A stretch of 64,000 nucleotides of DNA from CAVQCJ01 sp963711005 (GTDB lineage: Bacteria > Actinomycetota > Actinomycetes > Prado026). The stretch's first letter is position 1. Each line of letters opens with the position of its first letter. This document shows, piece after piece, positions 1 to 7,502 of this stretch. Location: contig CAVQCJ010000002.1 in assembly GCA_963711005.1 (NCBI GenBank), positions 620,001 through 684,000 on the forward strand, written 5' to 3'. Under the pieces are notes generated by a model that saw nothing but the letters and a program-made list of their open reading frames with translations, was not told where the DNA came from and made no database searches. The translations under genes were made by a program, and so were the position numbers.

Positions 1-195
1 CGCCGGCTGAGAACAGCAGCCTGGGTCGGTGGACAGCCTGCATCCGTCCGACCACGCAGTGAAGTGGGTGCATCGGATCCGCGCAGCGCCGTAGCAGATC
101 ATCACCGAACACTCGTACACTCCGGCGCGACGCGTACACCCGGGGGGTCGGGAAGTCGCTCAACCAGATCTGGTGGAGTCGAAGGAGGCACCCGA

Positions 196-1137
196 ATGCG
201 CATCACCCGTTTGTCGCACCTGGCACGGATCGTGGTAGCCCTGCTCGTCGTGGCGTTGACCGGGCTTGTGGCAGGTCCGTCGGCCAGTGCATCGCAAAGC
301 ACTGCGCCGCGCACCTGGCACGTCGCCGTCGGAGAGGAGACGGCGCACGACGCCATCCAGGGGATGGCGTTCCTGCCCGGCGAGATATGGATCAACCAAG
401 GTGACACGATCGCCTGGACCGCGAAGGCGGGCGAGCTCCACACGGTGACGTTCCTCGCCAAGGGCCAGCCGCTGACCCCGTTCAACCCGGGCGACCCGAC
501 CCAGCTGTTCCCGCAGGGCGGCAGCGTGTATGACGGGGTCTCTTACTTCAACTCCGGCGTGCTGTCCGACGAGGTCGACTCCGGGTTCCCGGCTGGGACC
601 GCGTACAGCCTCACCTTCGACACCGCGGGCGACTTCACGTACTACTGCCTGGTCCACGGCGCGATGATGAAGGGCGTCGTGCACGTGCGTGCAGCCGGGA
701 CCCACTACCCGTTCACCCAGTCGCAGTACAACCACAAGAGCGCCTCGGTGAAGGCCGCCATCTTCCGTGACGGCTTCAAGCTGTGGCGTGAGCAGGCCGA
801 GGCCGCCACCAACCACAAGGTCTTCGCCGGCGCCGACGACGGTACGGCCATGGTGATGCGTTGGATCGGCCAGAAGGTGCACGTGCACGTCGGCCAGAGC
901 ATCACGTTCGTGAACAACGGGATGGCGGCTCCGCACACGGTCACGTTCGGGGTCGAGCAGCCGAACATCTTCGCCCCCTATGGTGACCCGACCCACTTCG
1001 CCGGCCAGCCACTGAACTCCGGGCTCTTCCTTCCCGGTGCGACGTTCACGGTCACCTTCGTCAAGAAGGGCACCTACCGGTACATCTGCGGGCTGCACGA
1101 CTACATGCACATGGTGGGCTGGGTGGTCGTCGACTGA
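196..1137 (+). CDS. Secreted protein with two cupredoxin (plastocyanin-like) domains
   Basis: The 313-aa product starts at the ATG at 196, preceded by a strong GAAGGAGGC ribosome site; an upstream in-frame start at 64 lacks one. Residues 1-34 form a typical signal peptide (basic start, hydrophobic core, ASA cleavage region). Two cupredoxin-like domains follow. Each has an internal His in a HTVTF strand and a C-terminal copper loop: YYCLVHGAMMKG in the first and YICGLHDYMHMVG in the second, giving His/Cys/His/Met ligands for type 1 copper. The protein probably binds copper outside the membrane, as an electron carrier or copper-handling protein; the partner is not visible. A terminator lies between it and the convergent next gene. 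Confidence 0.8.
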   Translation: MRITRLSHLARIVVALLVVALTGLVAGPSASASQSTAPRTWHVAVGEETAHDAIQGMAFLPGEIWINQGDTIAWTAKAGELHTVTFLAKGQPLTPFNPGDPTQLFPQGGSVYDGVSYFNSGVLSDEVDSGFPAGTAYSLTFDTAGDFTYYCLVHGAMMKGVVHVRAAGTHYPFTQSQYNHKSASVKAAIFRDGFKLWREQAEAATNHKVFAGADDGTAMVMRWIGQKVHVHVGQSITFVNNGMAAPHTVTFGVEQPNIFAPYGDPTHFAGQPLNSGLFLPGATFTVTFVKKGTYRYICGLHDYMHMVGWVVVD

Positions 1138-1203
1138 ACGAGCGCCGACTCCCCGGCCGGGCATAGCACCCTCGAGGAGGGGCGCGGTTCCCGGGTGTGC
1201 CGA

Positions 1204-1239
1204 GCACCGAGGTCGCGCCGGTTGGCGCGGCCTCGGTGC
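1204..1239. terminator. Bidirectional hairpin terminator
   Basis: A 16-bp stem (1204-1219 with 1224-1239, one G-U pair) and a GGTT loop sit between two convergent genes. There is no T-tract, as is usual in high-GC actinobacteria. Confidence 0.75.
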
Positions 1240-1249
1240 TGCCGAGCAT

Positions 1250-2011
1250 TCAGGTCGCTGGCTGGGACGTGGCCGAGCCAGCTGCCGGACGGAAGCCGCG
1301 TGCGATCATCCAGACCGCCAGCACCATCTCCTGAACGGCCAGTGGCATGAACATCAACACCTGCGCGGTACCGCTGGCCGCGAAGACGCCGTACATCGCG
1401 AGCAGGTCGGCCGCCACGTAGACGGGGATCGCCACCAGTCCCCACACGGAGACCCAGCGCGGAACGATGCGCGACCGGTACAGGAGCACGTAGAACATGC
1501 CGGCACCAAGGCAGAACACGAGCGTGAGCACGGCGTTGGTGGCGTCAGAGTCGATGACCAGGCTGCCGACCCGGATGCCTGCCGGTGAGGCCGTGCCCGG
1601 ACCTGCCGACACAGCCTCGCCCAAGGGCACGAGCAGCAGCCAGCCGATCGCGAGGAGGACGTAGCAGACCGTCTCGACCGCGCCTCGCACGACCAGGTAG
1701 CCGACCGCCAGACCCTCGTTCACCCGGCGCAGCACGCTGAACAGCACGATGGGGACGAACGCGAGCGAAAGTCCCATGACGAGCACCAGCAGCGCACCGG
1801 TCACGACAGCGCTGGAGTGCTGCGCGGCATAGGCCAACGAGTCGCCCGCGTCACGAACCGGAGCGATCACGGCCAGGCTGAGGAGTCCGGCCACCGTTCC
1901 GGTGATGTACAGGACCCCGGCTGTCGTGGCGGCAGCCCGGTGCTCACGCACCGACCTGTGGTGCTCGACCGGCGCCGTCACACGAACGATCTCGTGCCGA
2001 AGATCAGTCAC
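1250..2011 (-). CDS. DUF4386-like integral membrane protein
   Basis: The GTG at 2011 is chosen because GGGAGGTGAG lies directly upstream; the frame stays open further 5' but that extension is low-complexity and lacks a ribosome site. The 253-aa product has about six hydrophobic segments, beginning with TAGVLYITGTVAGLLSLAVI and ending with a helix rich in Met (LMFMPLAVQEMVLAVWMI). This arrangement is typical of DUF4386 membrane proteins, whose function is unknown. It ends close to the terminator shared with the cupredoxin gene and lies upstream of the response regulator on the same strand, but the gap of about 240 bp to that gene argues against co-transcription with it. Confidence 0.7.
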   Translation of the reverse strand: MTDLRHEIVRVTAPVEHHRSVREHRAAATTAGVLYITGTVAGLLSLAVIAPVRDAGDSLAYAAQHSSAVVTGALLVLVMGLSLAFVPIVLFSVLRRVNEGLAVGYLVVRGAVETVCYVLLAIGWLLLVPLGEAVSAGPGTASPAGIRVGSLVIDSDATNAVLTLVFCLGAGMFYVLLYRSRIVPRWVSVWGLVAIPVYVAADLLAMYGVFAASGTAQVLMFMPLAVQEMVLAVWMIARGFRPAAGSATSQPAT

Positions 2012-2192
2012 GGAACTCACCTCCCGGCCGCCGAACGAGGAGCCAGGGCTACGCCGCCCTGGGCGGCCACCCAACAGCCTTGTCCCTGGCTGTCCGCGTC
2101 CGTAGAGGCGAAGGTCACCATCTGACCCGGCCCCCACGGGAGCCGACGCGGCCGCACGCCTGGCCACAGGTCAGGCGGCGCGTCGTCCCGGG

Positions 2193-2873
2193 CTAGCGCT
2201 GGTTCGACGTCGGGATCGACCGTAGGCGGTAGCCGGCGCCGCGACGGGTCTCGATCACGTCGTGCCCGAGCTTGCGGCGCAGGTTGGCGACGTAGACGTC
2301 GACGATGTTCGTGCCGGGGTCGTAGTCGTAACCCCAGACTCGGCTGAGGATCTGCTCTCGGGACAGGATCTGGTCAGGGTGCTGCATGAAAGTCTCGGCC
2401 AGGCTGAACTCGCGGGCGCTGAGCTCGACGGTGCGGTCCCCTGTCGTGATGGTGCGTGTCCGCGTGTCCAGACGCAACGCGCCGACGGTGATCTCGGTGG
2501 TCGGGGCCGTGGGGTCGGCTCGCAGCCGCAGCCTGATCCGGGCGAGAAGCTCGTCGAACCGGAACGGCTTGGTCATGTAGTCGTCCGCGCCGCCTTCGAG
2601 TCCGGCGACGGTGTCGGTGATGCCCCCGCGTGCGGTGAGGACGATGACCGGCAGCGTCGAACGGCTTCGGCGCAGCTCGGTGAGCACGGCGAAGCCGTCC
2701 ATCACCGGAAGACCGACATCGAGGACGAGCAGGTCGACATTGCCGGCCAGAGCCAGCTCGAGCGCCGTCCGGCCGTCGGCCGCGATCTGGGTCGTGAAGC
2801 CGTGCGCGCGCAGGCCCTTCTCGACGAAGCCGGCGATGCGAGCCTGATCCTCGGCGATCAGGATCCGGCTCAT
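2193..2873 (-). CDS. OmpR/PhoB-family response regulator
   Basis: The 226-aa protein has a receiver domain (about 1-115) with acidic pair E8/D9, phospho-acceptor D52 in LDVGLP, T80 and K102. A C-terminal winged-helix DNA-binding domain (about 128-222) carries the ILSRVWGYDYDPGTNIVDVY and RRKLG signatures of the OmpR family. Its ATG overlaps the stop of the upstream histidine kinase gene (ATGA), so the pair is translationally coupled and forms one two-component system. Targets are unknown; the adjacent repeat-containing secreted protein is a plausible one. Confidence 0.92.
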   Translation of the reverse strand: MSRILIAEDQARIAGFVEKGLRAHGFTTQIAADGRTALELALAGNVDLLVLDVGLPVMDGFAVLTELRRSRSTLPVIVLTARGGITDTVAGLEGGADDYMTKPFRFDELLARIRLRLRADPTAPTTEITVGALRLDTRTRTITTGDRTVELSAREFSLAETFMQHPDQILSREQILSRVWGYDYDPGTNIVDVYVANLRRKLGHDVIETRRGAGYRLRSIPTSNQR

Positions 2874-4306
2874 GGGATCGGCTCCGATCTTGCATCGATC
2901 GGCTGGTCGACGGGCACCGTGAGGGTGAACGTGGCCCCGCGCCCGGGTCTGCTGGCGACGTCGACCGATCCCTGGTGTGCGACCGCGATGCTCCGCACGA
3001 TGGCCAGCCCCAGCCCGGCGCCGCCGCCTTGCGGTCGTCCGGTGGGCGCGCGCGAGAAGCGGTCGAAGATGCGCACCTGGTCAGCCAGAGCGATGCCGTC
3101 ACCGCTGTCGCTCACCCACAACCGCACATAGCCGTCCTCCGTCGCCGAGCCGATCGCGATCCGGTCTGCCGGCTGAGTGTGCGCCACGGCGTTCGTTGCG
3201 AGCTGGACCATCGCCTGGGTGATGCGCTGCCGGTCCAGGACTGCGCGGCCACGACCGACGCCGTCGAGCGCCCAGTGGCGGGCCCCCAGCGTCTGGGCCT
3301 TGGCGAAGACCTCCTCGGTCAGGGCCGCGACGTCGCAGGTGTCCAGCTGCAGGAATGCCGGCTGGGACGCCTTGGCCAAGGTGAGCAGGTCGTCGACCTG
3401 GCGGCTCATGCGGTCGAGCTCGTCGGTGACGATGGCCATCGCCTCCTCCCGCTCGGCCGGGTCGTCGCCGAGCAGCTCCAGGTGACCTCGGATGATGGTG
3501 ATCGGCGTCCGTAGCTCGTGGCCGGCGTCGTCGATGAAGGCGCGCTGTGCAGCGAACGCCTGATCGAGCCGGTCGAGCATGCGGTTGAACGTCCGGGCCA
3601 GATCACTGAGCTCGTCGTTGCCCCGGACGGGAAGGCGCGACGTCAGGTCGGACTCGGTGATCGAGCGCGCGAGGTTGGTGACACTGCGCACCGGGGCGAG
3701 GATCCGACCGGCCGCGAACCAGGCCAGGCAGGACGCGGCCAGCAGGGCGATCGCCATGGTCTCGACCAGCAGCCGGGTCACATCGGTGGCCTCGGCCAGG
3801 TCCCGGCTCGCGAACACCGCTGAGACCAGGACGCCGTGGCTGGTCCGGCCGGACAGCGAGACAGGCACTGCGGCGTAGCGCACCTCGCCGGCTGTGGTGG
3901 GCACGCTGCCGTACTCCACGGTCCGGACGGCCGACCAGCGGGCGACCAGCGACGGCAGCGTGTCAAGGCGGAGCGGTACCGACTGCGGTGAGTGCAGGTA
4001 GGGCCGGCCGTCCAGCAGGCCGATCAAGGTTGCGTTCTGCTCGGGCACCCCGCTCTTGACGCCCACGCCGAGGATCTGGGCAACCGATGTGACCGGCTCG
4101 TCGAACCCGGGCGCCAGCCCGGTCCTGGCCAACGACGAAAGAGCGCCTGCGGACTCCTGAAGCTCCGCGTCGATCCGGTGGTTGATGTGGTCGACGAGCA
4201 CCTGCCGGACGAGGACCACGGCGAGGACGAGTGCCACCGCAAGGAGAGCCACGTACCAGCCGAGGATGCGTGCGCGCGCGGACGTCACCAGTGCGCGTGC
4301 AGTCAT
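2870..4306 (-). CDS. HAMP-domain sensor histidine kinase
   Basis: The ATG at 4306 is preferred because GGAG stands about 8 bases upstream and it places TM1 close to the N terminus; a start at 4342 adds 12 residues. The product is 478 aa. TM1 (about 14-38) and TM2 (about 185-208) flank an extracytoplasmic sensor region of roughly 140 aa. A HAMP segment follows, then HisKA with the phospho-acceptor His in DDAGHELRTP, and an HATPase_c domain with its N box (LATNAVAHTQ), G1 (SDSGDGI) and G2 (GGGAGLGLAIV). It is the partner of the downstream response regulator. The ligand is unknown. Confidence 0.92.
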   Translation of the reverse strand: MTARALVTSARARILGWYVALLAVALVLAVVLVRQVLVDHINHRIDAELQESAGALSSLARTGLAPGFDEPVTSVAQILGVGVKSGVPEQNATLIGLLDGRPYLHSPQSVPLRLDTLPSLVARWSAVRTVEYGSVPTTAGEVRYAAVPVSLSGRTSHGVLVSAVFASRDLAEATDVTRLLVETMAIALLAASCLAWFAAGRILAPVRSVTNLARSITESDLTSRLPVRGNDELSDLARTFNRMLDRLDQAFAAQRAFIDDAGHELRTPITIIRGHLELLGDDPAEREEAMAIVTDELDRMSRQVDDLLTLAKASQPAFLQLDTCDVAALTEEVFAKAQTLGARHWALDGVGRGRAVLDRQRITQAMVQLATNAVAHTQPADRIAIGSATEDGYVRLWVSDSGDGIALADQVRIFDRFSRAPTGRPQGGGAGLGLAIVRSIAVAHQGSVDVASRPGRGATFTLTVPVDQPIDARSEPIP

Positions 4307-4444
4307 CGGGGACTCCGTCTCGACCCAGGAACTGGTCACCATCGTGCGGCCGTCCGGTGCTCAACGGGTAGAGACCAAAGACCCAGTCCGGCGCGGCCGG
4401 GGGGCGGGCCGGCTGCGCCGAACTGGGCCTGGTCTCCGGGCGGC

Positions 4445-4837
4445 TCAGCGGTCCAGAGAGGGACGGTCGGCCGCACTCCGGTCAGGCGACAGGCTGTCCT
4501 TGGACGCGGTGTCCTTGGACGCGGTGTCCTTGGATCCCGCGTCCTTGGATCCGACGTCCTTGGATCCGACGTCCGTAGAGTGCTGGTCGACCGAGCTGGC
4601 GTCGGGCGTGCTCGATCCGGCTGCGGTCCGGTCGATCGAGCCGGCTTCCGTGGACGCGGGGTCCCGTGACTGCTTGTCGGCGCCAGTCGACGAGTTCGCT
4701 TCGTGCGCTACCGCGGTCCTGGCGGTCATCGGTGCCGCGGAGTGCGTGGCCGTGGCGGCCAGGGCGGGGCCGGCGACCAGCGCGGCCAGGACGAGCCCGG
4801 CACCTACGACGGCGGTGCGCTTGGCGGTGATGTTCAT
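4445..4837 (-). CDS. Small secreted protein with SKD pentapeptide repeats
   Basis: The 130-aa product has a clear signal peptide (about 1-28, ending GPALAATA) and an AAGGAGACAGAG ribosome site. The mature part is almost entirely Ser, Thr, Asp, Ala, Gly and Lys, without Cys or aromatic residues. Near its C terminus are five pentapeptides of the form xxSKD (VGSKD, VGSKD, AGSKD, TASKD, TASKD) encoded by 15-bp tandem repeats. It is likely an intrinsically disordered exported or wall-associated protein. It lies immediately 5' of the histidine kinase/regulator genes on the same strand, suggesting functional linkage. I do not recognise a family. Confidence 0.6.
   Translation of the reverse strand: MNITAKRTAVVGAGLVLAALVAGPALAATATHSAAPMTARTAVAHEANSSTGADKQSRDPASTEAGSIDRTAAGSSTPDASSVDQHSTDVGSKDVGSKDAGSKDTASKDTASKDSLSPDRSAADRPSLDR
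4496..4570. repeat. Five 15-bp tandem repeats inside a coding region
   Basis: The plus-strand units all begin GTCCTTGGA; they split into GTCCTTGGACGCGGT (two copies) and GTCCTTGGATC variants (three copies). They encode the xxSKD pentapeptides on the minus strand. A decayed sixth unit follows at 4571. Confidence 0.9.
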
Positions 4838-5093
4838 CTCTGTCTCCTTGTCTCGGACGTCTTGCTGACAACCCGAGACTCCCCCTGCCGGATGAGGTCA
4901 CCGTGATGTGAACATGAAGGACCCTTCACGTCCCGTCCGGGCCGGCGCGCACGCTTGTTGAGCCGAGCCCTGCAGGAGTGAGCAGCGCCACACCTTGATC
5001 CGGAACATGCCGCCCGCGCGCGGGCGTCTTACTGGGAGACGAGGCAGGCCCGACGAGGTGGCCGCCACTCGACCGAACCGAGGCATCACAGCC

Positions 5094-5246
5094 ATGCGCA
5101 ACATGCTCGCCGTCCTTCGCACCTCCGCCCGCGAGCGCCGCGCCGAGCGCGTGCTGGAGCGCGACTGGCGCCGCGCCCGCAGCGAGGCCCAGACCGCGTC
5201 CGCCCGGGCGGAGATCGACGCGATCTTCGAACGGCACCTCTCCTAG
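5094..5246 (+). CDS. Small charged hypothetical protein
   Basis: The ATG at 5094 gives 50 aa. An earlier in-frame ATG at 4995 would add 33 residues of low-complexity sequence. The product is strongly charged and predicted helical, rich in Arg, Glu and Ala (RERRAERVLERDWRRARSE) with a hydrophobic start. It resembles the short helical proteins often found unannotated in actinobacteria. A strong terminator follows directly, supporting a transcribed unit. No function can be given. Confidence 0.5.
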   Translation: MRNMLAVLRTSARERRAERVLERDWRRARSEAQTASARAEIDAIFERHLS

Positions 5247-5257
5247 CCCGACCCCCT

Positions 5258-5296
5258 CGAGAACCCCAGCCGTACCTCCCCGGGCTGGGGTTCTCG
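5258..5296. terminator. Hairpin terminator between convergent genes
   Basis: A perfect 14-bp stem (5258-5271 with 5283-5296) with an 11-base loop lies between the small plus-strand gene and the convergent methyltransferase gene. Confidence 0.8.
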
Positions 5297-5321
5297 CACG
5301 TTCCGGCGCCGCCCGCCCGGA

Positions 5322-6566
5322 TCACCGTGCGTCGAGCTCGGCCGCCAGCAGGGTCGCCAGGTGCGGCTGCACCTGCCACTGCTCGGTCAGCGCCGCGTAC
5401 TCGGCCAGCTGCGCGGCGGTGGGCGGTGCACCGGTCCGGACGGCGCGGATCAACGTGTTGCGCGGCGTGTGCTCGGAGCCGACGAACTCGACCACGTCCA
5501 CCCGGTAGCCCGCCAGCCGCAGGACGGCCGCGCGCAGGGCGTCCGTGAGCACGTCCGCGAACCGCTCGCGCAGGATCGCGTGCCGGACCACCACTCCGTA
5601 CGGTTCCGGCACCTCGGCCGCGGCAGCCAGCTGGCGCTGGATGTCGTGGTGGCAGCAGGGCGAGGCCAGGACGACCGGCGCCCGCCAGCGGACCGCGCGG
5701 GCCAACGCCTCGTCGGTCGCCGTGTCGCACGCGTGCAGGGCGAGCACGACGTCCGCACCGTCCACCGGCGCGTCCAGCACGGCACCCTCGACGAAGCGCA
5801 CCGCCCCGGACCAGCCGAGAGCGGTGGCGACCTTCTCCCCGTGCTCGCGGGACTGCCCCTTCACGTCGACGCCGACCAGCTCGACCGGGCGGCCTACGCC
5901 GTCCGGCCCGGTCAGCCAGCGGTAGGCGGCGAAGGTCAGGTACGCATTGCCGCAGCCGAGGTCCACGACGCGCAGCGGCCGCTCGGCCGCATCCACGGGC
6001 GGGGCCGGGAAGGCGTCGCGCACGGACGCCAGCGCGCGCAGCATCTCCTCCACCTGCCGGTACTTCGGCTGCCGGCTCGGCTTGACCCGACCCTGACGGT
6101 CGCTGATGCCGAGCTCGCGCAGCAGCGGGTCGGCCGGGTCCAGCAGCCGCGGCTTCACCCGGTCGTGGGCATGCAGCGTGCGCTCGTCGGCCGTCCCGCC
6201 CGGACCGGCGGTCGGGTGAGTCGCGCGGTGGACCTGCGCGTCGCCCTTCTTGGTCACGCGCAGCTGCACGGTCTCCTCGCGGGTCTGCACGTGCCAGCTG
6301 CCGAACGGCTCGGCGAGAAGCAGATCGACAGCCGCCTCGGCCCGCGGGCCGTAGTCCTCGTTGCTCGTCGTGGCCTGCCGCTCGTCGTACGCCACGATCT
6401 GCAGCCGGCGCCCGGCCTTGAGGTCGACCGGTCGCAGCTCGACCCGCCGCCACGGCGGCGGCTCGCTCCCGCGCCGGCGTCCGGCCGCCACCGCGCGGAC
6501 GAGGCCCTCGGGGTCGAGCAGCAGGGCGCGGACCTCGGCGAGGGCGGCTGGCAGCGGTTGCGGCAT
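5322..6566 (-). CDS. SAM-dependent methyltransferase (Methyltransf_32 type)
   Basis: The protein is 414 aa. The N-terminal half holds an uncharacterised region with LKAGRRLQIVAYDERQATTS. The C-terminal half is a Rossmann-fold methyltransferase with motif I VVDLGCGNAYLTFAAYRWL at about residues 210-228, an acidic loop VELVGVDVK and the family signatures LHACDTATDEAL and SPCCHHDIQRQL. These place it with the Methyltransf_32 group that includes eukaryotic METTL25/GSTCD-like proteins. The substrate is unknown; RNA is plausible from that family. It lies downstream of a tiny membrane ORF and a mycothiol-type gene on the same strand. Confidence 0.75.
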   Translation of the reverse strand: MPQPLPAALAEVRALLLDPEGLVRAVAAGRRRGSEPPPWRRVELRPVDLKAGRRLQIVAYDERQATTSNEDYGPRAEAAVDLLLAEPFGSWHVQTREETVQLRVTKKGDAQVHRATHPTAGPGGTADERTLHAHDRVKPRLLDPADPLLRELGISDRQGRVKPSRQPKYRQVEEMLRALASVRDAFPAPPVDAAERPLRVVDLGCGNAYLTFAAYRWLTGPDGVGRPVELVGVDVKGQSREHGEKVATALGWSGAVRFVEGAVLDAPVDGADVVLALHACDTATDEALARAVRWRAPVVLASPCCHHDIQRQLAAAAEVPEPYGVVVRHAILRERFADVLTDALRAAVLRLAGYRVDVVEFVGSEHTPRNTLIRAVRTGAPPTAAQLAEYAALTEQWQVQPHLATLLAAELDAR

Positions 6567-6582
6567 GGCGGCGGCCCGGCGG

Positions 6583-6672
6583 TCAGCGACGCGCGAGCGA
6601 CACGACGACGACGAGCACGAGCATCCCCACCAGGGCCGCGAGCGTCACCACGCGTCGGGTCCGGGGGTCCAT
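6583..6672 (-). CDS. Possible 29-aa single-pass membrane peptide
   Basis: An ATG-started ORF of 29 codons encodes a basic start (MDPRTRR), a single hydrophobic helix of about 20 residues rich in Val and Leu, and a C-terminal LARR. The topology is that of a small membrane protein. It fits tightly between two minus-strand genes (16 bp to the methyltransferase start), but no clear ribosome site is visible, so it remains tentative. Confidence 0.35.
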   Translation of the reverse strand: MDPRTRRVVTLAALVGMLVLVVVVSLARR

Positions 6673-6707
6673 GCCGGCCAGCGTACGGCGACGTCCAGAT
6701 GAACCGG

Positions 6708-7490
6708 CTAGGTGACGACGGAGAGCAGGTCGCGGAGTGCGGCGGCGGCCGCCGCGTCGCCGCTGACGGTCACCGCGGCGTCCGGGCGACGTCCCCACAG
6801 CCACAGCAGCAGCTCGGACGGCTCGCCGCTGACGGTCACCTGGGCCGGCGCGGCCTCGCGGCTCAGGACGATCTGCTCCGGCTCGCCCGACGCCACGACG
6901 ACGTGCCAGGCGTGCCCACCGGTGCGGACGAGCGCCGAGCGGCCGGCATGCCGGGTGATGTCGAGGTCGGGCTCGGCGGCCACGTCGTTGGAGTCGAAGT
7001 CGAAGCGCAGGAAGAGGTCGAGGACCTCGTCGATGCCGTCGACGGCGAGGTCGGCCTCGACCGCGGTCACCTGCCCGGAGGCTGACTCGGCGTCGACCCG
7101 GTGCACCGCAGCCTCTTGCGCCATCCGGCGCTGCCAGAAGGCCACGTCCTGCTCGGGCGGGTACCACGTGTAGGCGGGACTGGCCGGGTCGCGGCCGCCG
7201 AGCAGCTCGAGCAGCGACGCGAGCGCGTCGCGGTACCAGGAGACCAGGTCGCGTCCCTCCGGCGGCGACAGCTGCCACTCGCCCTCGTCCGGGTTGCGAC
7301 CGAGCTGGATGCACGCGATCTTGTGGCGGTACACCGAGCCGGTGTGCCGGACCACCTCCGCGGCGTCCCACCCCGGGCAGGTCGGCACCGGGAGCTCGAG
7401 ATGGTCCTCGGCGACCGCGGCGAGCCGTTCGCCGTCGGCGGCCAGCAGCTCCAGGTAGCGATCGGGAGTCAGTCGGGTGCTGGGGTCCAT
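6708..7490 (-). CDS. Maleylpyruvate isomerase-family mycothiol-dependent enzyme (MDMPI/DinB fold)
   Basis: The 260-aa protein has an N-terminal four-helix DinB-like domain with the family signature VPTCPGWDAAEVVRHTGSVY (about residues 35-55) and a second conserved His in QEAAVHRVDAE. These are expected metal ligands in the MDMPI fold. A C-terminal domain (about 170-258) holds the SCP2-like segment ending in SELLLWLWGR. Members use or are associated with mycothiol, the actinobacterial thiol. The exact substrate cannot be assigned because most family members are uncharacterised. Confidence 0.8.
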   Translation of the reverse strand: MDPSTRLTPDRYLELLAADGERLAAVAEDHLELPVPTCPGWDAAEVVRHTGSVYRHKIACIQLGRNPDEGEWQLSPPEGRDLVSWYRDALASLLELLGGRDPASPAYTWYPPEQDVAFWQRRMAQEAAVHRVDAESASGQVTAVEADLAVDGIDEVLDLFLRFDFDSNDVAAEPDLDITRHAGRSALVRTGGHAWHVVVASGEPEQIVLSREAAPAQVTVSGEPSELLLWLWGRRPDAAVTVSGDAAAAAALRDLLSVVT

Positions 7491-7502
7491 CCGGCGAGCC
7501 TG

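Noticed and set aside
160..1164. 334-codon minus-strand frame opposite the cupredoxin gene
   Set aside because: It is an Arg/Val/Gly-rich shadow of a gene with a signal peptide, strong ribosome site and conserved copper motifs on the other strand.
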